Shown here: positions 1-5,236 of the stretch, piece by piece
Layout: every line of letters starts with the position of its first letter
Position numbering within the stretch: the stretch's first letter is position 1
Origin: Pyrodictiaceae archaeon
GTDB taxonomy: Archaea > Thermoproteota > Thermoprotei_A > Sulfolobales > Pyrodictiaceae
Direction: 5' to 3'
Assembly (NCBI GenBank): GCA_027046105.1
Contig: JALTZQ010000040.1
Span: 1-5,683 of the forward strand
Length of the DNA: 5,683 nt
The notes under the pieces: generated by a model
The model's input: only the letters and a program-made list of their open reading frames with translations
Told to the model about the DNA's origin: nothing
The model's database searches: none
Program-made: the position numbers and the translations under genes

Positions 1-909
1 TAGTCTAGTAATTCCGGTAACAGGGAGCAGTTTTGAGGCCTTTTCTATGCCTGCTACACAGTCTCTATCGGGTTCACCGTAGGTGCCTCGTCTACAGTAT
101 ACTATGAGTTCTTCTCCTCTTCGCCTAATATGGTGTACATAGGGTTTGCCCGGACCAAGAGCCTCTATAAACGCTATTGTTCTTGCGCTCCCTTCTAGCC
201 TATTGTAAGCAATGTCCTCTAGGATGCTTAGAGCGCCAACTCCTCTTTGGCCAAGTAGATTGATAATGTTTTCTCGGCCTAGGGCTTCTAGCCTCCTTTC
301 ATAGAGCTCCCAGGCAGGTCCATGACCTTCTAACATGAAGTGTAATAGGCCTGCAACTATAGTCTCTGGCTCAGCACCTATTTCCACGAGCCATGATACC
401 GTTTCACCATAGTGTAGTTTGCCCTCGCCATACTCGTAGTTAAGGGCTAAACTCATCACTATTGAAAGCTTCTGTGCACCTCCAATAGCATCCAATGCCA
501 CATATAGGCCTTTGAGGGCAGTAAGACCTTGAGCTGTTGGTTGAGGTGCAGTACCGTACAATGGTTTAAGTAGGCTAGATGCCTTTGTAATCGCGTTTTC
601 CGGGTCAACACCATCCCTATAAACCATGTGGGCCGCTATGGCCATAAGGCACCTTTTAGGCTCCTTGCCACAAACTATTACTGAAGAACCCGTGTCAAGG
701 AGAGCTGCCGCAGTATATAGTCCAACAAGATCTGCACGATCCACTACTATAGTTTCAGCCGCAACATCGTAGCCGAGAAACACGTAGTCACCATATACAT
801 CCATGAAATGCTCGTCGAAGACCACTATCTTCATGTCTGCCTCTACTACCTCGTCTAAGCCCGGTCCAACAATTAATACATGTTCACGATACTTAACGGA
901 CAAGGGCAT
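1..909 (-). CDS. Putative phosphatase-like protein (CX5R loop plus degenerate HD-like region), 3' end beyond window
   Basis: An open frame of 303 codons without a stop runs from ATG at 909 down to base 1, so the C-terminus is missing. The start is supported by GGGGTGGT about 8 bases upstream. No family was recognised with certainty. Residues 76-87 read as strand plus loop, SVIVCGKEPKRC, in which Cys80 and Arg86 have the CX5R spacing of protein tyrosine/dual-specificity phosphatases, but the usual His before the Cys is Val. Further on, PQPTAQ (about 122-127) resembles the PQT-x-x-Q segment that ends such domains. Residues 160-240 are helical and resemble an HD domain (His166, His190, Asp232), but the HD doublet is His190-Phe191. 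The protein has no signal peptide or membrane segment and is probably cytoplasmic. It is divergent from napA; a link to nitrate respiration is not shown. The coding region is confident; the function is tentative. Confidence 0.85.
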   Translation of the reverse strand, partial: MPLSVKYREHVLIVGPGLDEVVEADMKIVVFDEHFMDVYGDYVFLGYDVAAETIVVDRADLVGLYTAAALLDTGSSVIVCGKEPKRCLMAIAAHMVYRDGVDPENAITKASSLLKPLYGTAPQPTAQGLTALKGLYVALDAIGGAQKLSIVMSLALNYEYGEGKLHYGETVSWLVEIGAEPETIVAGLLHFMLEGHGPAWELYERRLEALGRENIINLLGQRGVGALSILEDIAYNRLEGSARTIAFIEALGPGKPYVHHIRRRGEELIVYCRRGTYGEPDRDCVAGIEKASKLLPVTGITRL

Positions 910-930
910 CTTTCTTGACCACCCCAACGT

Positions 931-963
931 CCAGATAAAAGGGCTTGAGACTGTTTAAGTAAA
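931..963 (-). promoter_or_regulatory. Predicted promoter of the leftward phosphatase-like gene
   Basis: On the minus strand the sequence reads TTTACTTAAACAG (about 963-951), a plausible archaeal TATA element. With the usual spacing of about 25 bases, transcription would begin near 930-935, giving a short leader that carries the GGGGTGGT ribosome-binding site before the ATG at 909. This rests on spacing and base composition only. Confidence 0.45.
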
Positions 964-1007
964 CTCGTTGACAACAACAACCTATAGGGATTTCTAGTTC
1001 CCGTTCA

Positions 1008-1101
1008 ATACCTGCCTTATACCTTAGGGCCCGAAAAGATATGGCTAGCCATTAATTATCGAGCATTAAATGTGCAGATACCTAGCTGGAGGCAAGGTAT
1101 C
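1008..1101 (+). repeat. Three direct and one inverted ATACCT hexamers upstream of napA
   Basis: ATACCT occurs at 1008-1013, 1019-1024 and 1078-1083, and inverted as AGGTAT at 1095-1100. The first two copies are exactly 11 bases apart, about one helical turn. The last two form the arms of an inverted repeat. The flanks also agree in part: TATACCTTAG at 1019 and, read on the minus strand, GGATACCTTG at 1102-1093. The arrangement would suit a transcription factor that binds on one face of the helix, but no protein has been linked to it. Confidence 0.45.
1051..1072 (+). promoter_or_regulatory. Predicted TATA region of napA
   Basis: Two overlapping candidates lie here: ATTAATTATC at 1051-1060 and CATTAAATG at 1064-1072. 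The first would place the transcription start near 1078-1085 and the second near 1090-1097. Either gives a leader of roughly 50-65 bases before the TTG start. The sequence alone does not decide between them. An alternative AT element follows a purine run at 1034-1042. Confidence 0.4.
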
Positions 1102-1107
1102 CTCTGC
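1074..1107 (+). promoter_or_regulatory. Inverted repeat / hairpin at the start of the napA leader
   Basis: GATACCT (1077-1083) and AGGTATC (1095-1101) are perfect inverted arms around an 11-base loop. The stem can be lengthened by GCA (1074-1076) pairing with TGC (1105-1107) across a 3-base bulge. It sits at or just after the predicted transcription start, where archaeal repressors commonly bind. It could instead act as an RNA hairpin in the leader. It does not include the ribosome-binding site at 1131-1136. Confidence 0.45.
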
Positions 1108-1130
1108 TATGCGATGAGGAGCATGTCTTC

Positions 1131-1136
1131 GAGGTG
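1131..1136 (+). promoter_or_regulatory. Ribosome-binding site that fixes the napA TTG start
   Basis: GAGGTG lies 8 bases before TTG at 1145, which is ideal spacing for the archaeal anti-SD. An in-frame TGA stop at 1115-1117 leaves no other ATG, GTG or TTG codon upstream of the twin-arginine motif. An ATG at 1140 lies closer to the site but is in another frame and would be only 3 bases away. Confidence 0.8.
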
Positions 1137-1144
1137 TCCATGTA

Positions 1145-4100
1145 TTGCCCGATCAATCTCGTAGAGACATACTCAAGGCAATAGCTATTGGCGCTGCACT
1201 AGCCGCAGTTGGTGGCGTAGCTGCGTATCTTGGATCTGGCCGTGAGAAGACAATCTACAAGACCATAACAGAGACGCTTACCGAGACCATGACCAAGACA
1301 GAGACCATAACAATGACGCCAACACCAACAGGTACAGCAACGCCAACAAAGACACCAACACCAGCTAAGCCCAAACTCGCTGCTGTACCGGTCGGACAAT
1401 GCAGATTCTGTGGTGTAGGCTGTGGTGTTCAAGCCCAGATACTTCTCGACCCACAGACTGGTATGGCTAAGGACATGCTTGCAATAATGGGTCTATCTGA
1501 TTTCCCTGTTAACCGTGGTGCACTCTGTACCAAGGCATTCTACATACATAAGGCTTTAGGCTATGGTGGAAACAAGGAGGCCTTTGAACAGAGGCTTAAG
1601 AAGCCACTAGTACTTAGGGACTGGATAATTCCTGGCAAGAATAGGCCACCAGTAACTCCCGAAGAGATTCCGGAGGCGCCTCGCGTAAGGGCTAGACAGG
1701 TAAGTAAGAATGTTGATGCTACCTTGTCAACAGTTGAGCACATCAAGAAGAACTATGTTGAGGTTGACTGGGATACAGCAATAAAGTTCTTCACGGCTGT
1801 CCTCAAGTATGCAATCCAGAAGTATGGTCCACACAGCTTTGCATACTATGGCAGTGGCCAGCTTGGCACAGAGGAAAGCTACGTAATCAACAAGCTTACC
1901 AAGGGTGGTATTCATACAAATAACCTCGACGGAAACCCACGTCTATGTATGGTTAGCGCGGTCGGAGGCTACATAACAAGTTATGGTGCTGACGAGCCAG
2001 AGGTAAGCTATGATCATATAGATGTACCAGAGCCGGATACTGGTGTTCATGCCGACACCTTCCTATTGATAGGTACGAATACGGCTGAAGCTCACCCAAT
2101 AGTCTTCGGTCGTGTTGCACAAGTGAAACAAAAGGATCCAGCTAAGGTCAAGGTCATACTTGCTGATCCGCGTAAGACTAGAAGTGGCAGCATAGCTGAC
2201 TTATGGCTACCACTACGTTGGAGCATGGATGTGGCGTTTCTACACACACTAGCCCACATAGTAGTCTTTGAACTAGATGGTTGTAAAGTCATCGACGTCA
2301 AGGAGGGGCGTGTAGAATGCCGTGGTGAATATGTGGATCTAAAATGGCTTAAGAGGCACGCCGACTTTGCAATACCAACCACTACTGCTAAGACATGGGC
2401 GTTAAAGGACTACAATACCAAGTACAGCAGGCTAGGCGATATAAACAAGGTATGGGATATGGGTACAACTGCTAGCTCTGCAGCAAACTATAAACTCTAT
2501 CCAAGCATAGGCAAAGAATACAAGAGTGAAGAGGAAGTAGAAAAGGATTGGTGGAAAGGCTTTGCCCTTTACCTCAAGTTCCTAGAATTCTACAAACCAG
2601 AAGTAATGGTCAAGATACTCTTTGGCGACGAGAAGCCATTGATCAATAGAGAAACTGCGCAAAGACTCATAGAGGCTGGCGAGCTAAGCCCTGACAAAGT
2701 TAATATGGCTGGAACAGAGCCCTTCGTTGAAATAGACCCACTAGAAGCCATGAAACTAGCCGCTAAATGGCTAGCCAAGGGTAGAGTTCTCGTCCTATGG
2801 ACTATGGGTGTAAACCAGAAGATTCAAGGTGTACATTCAGTAAACGCAATCATAAACTTACTGGCATTAACAGGGAACATAGGTAAGTATGGTACAGGTA
2901 CACTAAGCCTAACTGGCCAGCCAAATGCTTGTGGAGGAATTCGTGACCAAGGCGGCCTTGCACATGTTCTACCATATGGTAGACTAATTGCCATAGAGGC
3001 TGCGAGAAAACAGGTTGAGAATATTTGGAAGAAACTAACTGAAGAATACCTACGTGAACGCGGCTATTCAGCCGACGCTATAAAGAAGGAGGTTGACAAG
3101 GTCTTCGTACACCCCTCTCCAGGACCGCATGCTGTAGAGATGTTCAGGCGTGTAGGCTCGGGCCAAATAAAGGTGGTATGGATTGTCGAAACAAACCCAG
3201 GACACAGCTTACCAAACGTATTCAAGTTTAGGCTTGGCATGAGCAAACCCCATGACGATGACCCTGCATTCCCATTCGTAGTTGTTAGCGACATTTATCC
3301 GACAAGAACCACTGACTTAGCTGACTTGGTCTTCCCTGCTGCTGCTTGGGCTGAGAAGGAGTTCAAGTATGGCGGTACTGAGAGACGATACACTGTAATC
3401 CATTACCTAATCCAGCCTCCAGGTGAAGCCGTAGCAGACCACATGATATTCGCTATGGTTGGTAAAGCACTTGAAGATGAAGGCCTTGTGCCAAAGGGTA
3501 TTGTAAGCGGTTTCTTCCCGGAAGACGTAGATAAGGCGGCCAAGACTGTTGGAAAGAGTTGGATCCAATACATTGTCGAGAAGAGCCGTGATAAGAAATG
3601 GCATCAGGAGTTCATTAACAGATTGTGGGATCGCGACATACTAAGTCTAGCCAAAAACACCTACTATGACTTTAGTTATGTGAAGAGAGAAATGTTTAGG
3701 AAGCTCAGGACAGGGTTCAGATGGCCATGGCCAGAACAATACGCTACTAATCCAAGCGTCAAGGCACGCTATGATAAATATCACTCAGCTAGCAGGTACT
3801 CATACCCGTATGACCCACTAATGCCCGATCCCGACGTTATAAAGAAAATTTATAATGATATAAAGGATGTGACAAGCCCCGACCAGATAAAGAAGTATAT
3901 AGAGGCACTTGACACAAACACTGTCCACCCCGTACATAAAGCTAAGTGGCTTGGTAAACTTGCAAGCCATCCAGTGTTAATGAAATGGGTGTTAAAGCAC
4001 ATAGTCGACGAGATCGATGACCTAGCCTATAAGCGTGAAAGCAAGCTACCAGACAACTGGTACTTGGTCTTCTATGCTAAGCCAACTGGTAGAATGACCA

Positions 4101-4909
4101 TATGGGCTAGGCCATGGATACCAATAATAATGGATCACGAAACCGGCGAGATCAAGATCAATAAGGAAGTCACGATAACATATGAAGTGCTCGATGCTGA
4201 TGCTGTCTACAAGGGCAAGATCTCAGTGTTCTCAGAGCCCAAGGGACCATTCAAGATAGTCGAGAAACGTACTGCTATACCAGCTAGCGGCGACCCCGAG
4301 AAGGGCCTACAGGTATTAGCTACGAAGACATGGAGTGAAGCATTAGAGACCAATTATGGTGATATTCAAGCCGTATTTGAAATTGCCTTAGCACCAGCCG
4401 AGGTACCCGGTTTCGCTATCAGATACAAGCTCGACACCGGTGAGACCATAACAGTAAGAGATGCTAGAGACTATGCAATGGTCGCAACAACTGGCCGTAT
4501 TGTAGAGCACTGGCATACAGGGACTATGACTGGTAGAGTACCAGAACTTAAGCGTGTCAAACCAGCAGCCTATGTAGAAATACACAAGGAGCTTGCACAA
4601 AAGCTGGGCATTAAGGATGGCGATTGGATAACCGTTGAAAGTCCACGCGGCAAGGTGACTGTTAAGGCTGTAGTGCTTGACCCGAAGACTGGGCTAGGAG
4701 GACCTAGGAAAGACTATGTATTCATACCATGGTTCGACGAAAACAAACTAGCAAATGCCTTAACCCTAGACAATTATGATGTACAACCATACTTCTTCCA
4801 GCCCGACTTCAAGACATGCGCAGCAAGAATAAGGAAGGCAACACCCGACGAAATACCAAGAACCGAAACTGCACAAACCGGTAAACCAGCCTACACCATC
4901 CGAGTCTAA
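1145..4909 (+). CDS. napA: NapA-type periplasmic nitrate reductase, catalytic subunit, enlarged, Tat-exported
   Basis: This is a bis-MGD molybdenum oxidoreductase that reduces nitrate to nitrite outside the membrane. The N-terminus has a Tat signal, SRRDILK (5-11), and a hydrophobic stretch (11-30) with no obvious cleavage site, so it may remain as an anchor. A Thr/Pro-rich stalk follows (about 36-76). Cys86, Cys89, Cys93 and Cys128 bind [4Fe-4S], and Lys130 matches the lysine between the cluster and Moco. Cys268 in NPRLCMVSAV is the expected Mo ligand, as in NapA, whereas NarG uses Asp. Later NapA signatures are TMGVNQ (553-558), SLTGQPNACGGIRDQGG (588-604), VVSDIYPT (713-720), AWAEKEF-YGGTERR (734-748), EHWHTGTMTGRVPEL (1121-1135), FIPWFD (1193-1198) and DFKTCA (1221-1226). 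It has 1254 residues against about 830 in E. coli. The extra material lies mainly near 376-530, 615-660, 785-970 and 1003-1108. It ends in TAA at 4907. The family is confident; nitrate as substrate is inferred. Confidence 0.93.
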   Translation: MPDQSRRDILKAIAIGAALAAVGGVAAYLGSGREKTIYKTITETLTETMTKTETITMTPTPTGTATPTKTPTPAKPKLAAVPVGQCRFCGVGCGVQAQILLDPQTGMAKDMLAIMGLSDFPVNRGALCTKAFYIHKALGYGGNKEAFEQRLKKPLVLRDWIIPGKNRPPVTPEEIPEAPRVRARQVSKNVDATLSTVEHIKKNYVEVDWDTAIKFFTAVLKYAIQKYGPHSFAYYGSGQLGTEESYVINKLTKGGIHTNNLDGNPRLCMVSAVGGYITSYGADEPEVSYDHIDVPEPDTGVHADTFLLIGTNTAEAHPIVFGRVAQVKQKDPAKVKVILADPRKTRSGSIADLWLPLRWSMDVAFLHTLAHIVVFELDGCKVIDVKEGRVECRGEYVDLKWLKRHADFAIPTTTAKTWALKDYNTKYSRLGDINKVWDMGTTASSAANYKLYPSIGKEYKSEEEVEKDWWKGFALYLKFLEFYKPEVMVKILFGDEKPLINRETAQRLIEAGELSPDKVNMAGTEPFVEIDPLEAMKLAAKWLAKGRVLVLWTMGVNQKIQGVHSVNAIINLLALTGNIGKYGTGTLSLTGQPNACGGIRDQGGLAHVLPYGRLIAIEAARKQVENIWKKLTEEYLRERGYSADAIKKEVDKVFVHPSPGPHAVEMFRRVGSGQIKVVWIVETNPGHSLPNVFKFRLGMSKPHDDDPAFPFVVVSDIYPTRTTDLADLVFPAAAWAEKEFKYGGTERRYTVIHYLIQPPGEAVADHMIFAMVGKALEDEGLVPKGIVSGFFPEDVDKAAKTVGKSWIQYIVEKSRDKKWHQEFINRLWDRDILSLAKNTYYDFSYVKREMFRKLRTGFRWPWPEQYATNPSVKARYDKYHSASRYSYPYDPLMPDPDVIKKIYNDIKDVTSPDQIKKYIEALDTNTVHPVHKAKWLGKLASHPVLMKWVLKHIVDEIDDLAYKRESKLPDNWYLVFYAKPTGRMTIWARPWIPIIMDHETGEIKINKEVTITYEVLDADAVYKGKISVFSEPKGPFKIVEKRTAIPASGDPEKGLQVLATKTWSEALETNYGDIQAVFEIALAPAEVPGFAIRYKLDTGETITVRDARDYAMVATTGRIVEHWHTGTMTGRVPELKRVKPAAYVEIHKELAQKLGIKDGDWITVESPRGKVTVKAVVLDPKTGLGGPRKDYVFIPWFDENKLANALTLDNYDVQPYFFQPDFKTCAARIRKATPDEIPRTETAQTGKPAYTIRV
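1250..1372 (+). repeat. Low-complexity Thr/Pro stalk-coding repeat within napA
   Basis: Residues 36-76 are dominated by Thr with Glu, Lys and later Pro, in short units such as TETMTKTET and TPTKTPTP. At the DNA level GACCATAACA recurs at 1261-1270 and 1303-1312, and CCAACA recurs several times between 1319 and 1362. The segment links the Tat membrane segment to the first iron-sulfur motif, so it is probably an extended, possibly glycosylated spacer. Bacterial NapA has no such stalk. Confidence 0.75.
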
Positions 4910-4930
4910 TCCTCTACTCTCTCTTTTTTA
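4910..4930 (+). terminator. Pyrimidine/T-run terminator after napA
   Basis: Directly after the TAA stop, a run of C and T ends in six T residues at 4924-4929. Archaeal polymerases commonly terminate at such U-rich tracts without needing a hairpin. A second weaker pyrimidine stretch follows at 4942-4951. Its position supports separate transcription of napA and the next gene. Confidence 0.6.
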
Positions 4931-4976
4931 ACACCAACCCAATTTCTTCCCAGACAACTCCTCTTAGTAATCCTCC

Positions 4977-5031
4977 AGTAGCTATTCCCTAAACCGCGAT
5001 CTAATCCCAGAAGCTTGAGGTTTCAGCTACT
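4977..5031. repeat. Nested inverted repeat, possible structured RNA
   Basis: The outer arms AGTAGCT (4977-4983) and AGCTACT (5025-5031) are perfectly complementary. Inside them AAACC (4991-4995) pairs with GGTTT (5019-5023). The two stems are in register, with an asymmetric 7/1 internal loop and a 23-base apical region. It could fold as a two-stem RNA. No known RNA family was recognised, and chance cannot be excluded. Confidence 0.35.
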
Positions 5032-5051
5032 AGTGTAAGTTAACTACATGC

Positions 5052-5083
5052 TCGCGCATTAACACGTGTTATACAACGCGCGA
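5052..5083. repeat. 12-bp perfect palindrome nested in GC-rich inverted arms
   Basis: TAACACGTGTTA at 5060-5071 is a perfect 12-bp palindrome. It is flanked by TCGCGC (5052-5057) and GCGCGA (5078-5083), themselves a perfect inverted repeat. The arms are slightly off-centre, with 2 and 6 bases between arm and palindrome. The palindrome resembles a binding site for a dimeric regulator. It lies about 95 bases upstream of the predicted TATA box of the napG-like gene. Confidence 0.5.
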
Positions 5084-5100
5084 AGTGACCGGAATAGTAC

Positions 5101-5122
5101 GGGTTTAAGGTTATCCTTACCC
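5101..5122. repeat. Bulged hairpin / inverted repeat upstream of the napG-like gene
   Basis: GGGT and AAGG, separated by a TT bulge (5101-5110), pair with CCTTACCC (5115-5122) around the loop TTAT. The eight paired bases lie about 45 bases upstream of the TATA box at 5165. No T-run follows, so a terminator role is unlikely. An upstream regulator site is possible. Confidence 0.3.
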
Positions 5123-5164
5123 CTACACATAGCCTAGCAATACTGGGTATGGTGCTTAGAATCA

Positions 5165-5192
5165 TTTATAAGAAATTATTACAATAATTACT
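5165..5192 (+). promoter_or_regulatory. Predicted promoter of the napG-like gene
   Basis: TTTATAAG at 5165-5172 is a strong archaeal TATA box. The transcription start would fall near 5190-5195, giving a leader of about 45 bases that contains the ribosome-binding site at 5224-5230. The promoter lies well after the napA terminator, so this gene probably has its own transcript. Confidence 0.65.
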
Positions 5193-5201
5193 TCCGTAAT
5201 T
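5174..5201. promoter_or_regulatory. Overlapping inverted repeats between TATA box and start site (operator candidate)
   Basis: AATTATT (5174-5180) and AATAATT (5183-5189) form a perfect inverted repeat with a 2-base spacer. A second one, AATTAC (5186-5191) with GTAATT (5196-5201), overlaps it around the loop TTCC. Both fall just downstream of TTTATAAG and over the expected transcription start, where a bound protein would block RNA polymerase. AT-rich composition raises the chance of coincidental symmetry. Confidence 0.45.
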
Positions 5202-5223
5202 GTGGAAGAGTTACACACGACAT

Positions 5224-5230
5224 GAGGAGG
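5224..5230 (+). promoter_or_regulatory. Ribosome-binding site of the napG-like gene
   Basis: GAGGAGG ends 6 bases before ATG at 5237 and selects that start. An in-frame ATG at 5222 would place the purine run inside the coding sequence and leaves no comparable site further upstream. Confidence 0.75.
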
Positions 5231-5236
5231 CTAGAA

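Larger units (their letters stand above)
4931..5160. other. Non-coding spacer between napA terminator and napG-like promoter
   Basis: No reading frame of convincing length, start signal or family resemblance was found on either strand, and no tRNA or C/D-box sRNA signature was seen. What stands out is symmetry: a nested inverted repeat at 4977-5031, a perfect palindrome inside GC arms at 5052-5083, and a bulged hairpin at 5101-5122. The spacer may be an extended regulatory region for the downstream gene or may hold a small RNA. Confidence 0.6.

Noticed and set aside
984..1003. Small palindrome CCTATAGG (981-988) and GGGA/TCCC arms as an operator
   Set aside because: The arms are only four bases long and have no partner elsewhere; chance is a sufficient explanation.
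1114..1164. 16-codon ATG frame ahead of napA as a leader peptide
   Set aside because: It lacks a convincing ribosome-binding site and may lie only partly within a short leader; kept only as part of a low-interest finding.
1199..4600. Several minus-strand open frames of 60-100 codons lying inside napA
   Set aside because: They are shadows of the strongly supported plus-strand gene: low-complexity or Cys/Trp-rich translations, no ribosome-binding sites, and no family resemblance.
1145..4909. Formate dehydrogenase or NarG-type nitrate reductase as the identity of the large enzyme
   Set aside because: The NPRLCM Mo-ligand Cys, SLTGQPNACGG, EHWHTGTMT and DFKTCA segments match NapA; NarG uses Asp as the ligand.
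5063..5068. CACGTG as a eukaryotic E-box
   Set aside because: The context is archaeal; the hexamer is only the core of the longer palindrome.
4931..5160. tRNA, C/D-box sRNA or CRISPR repeat in the spacer
   Set aside because: No cloverleaf arms, no RUGAUGA/CUGA box pair, and no regularly spaced repeats were seen on either strand.
5222..5236. ATG at 5222 as the start of the napG-like gene
   Set aside because: It is in frame, but the GAGGAGG ribosome-binding site lies after it and is well spaced for ATG at 5237.
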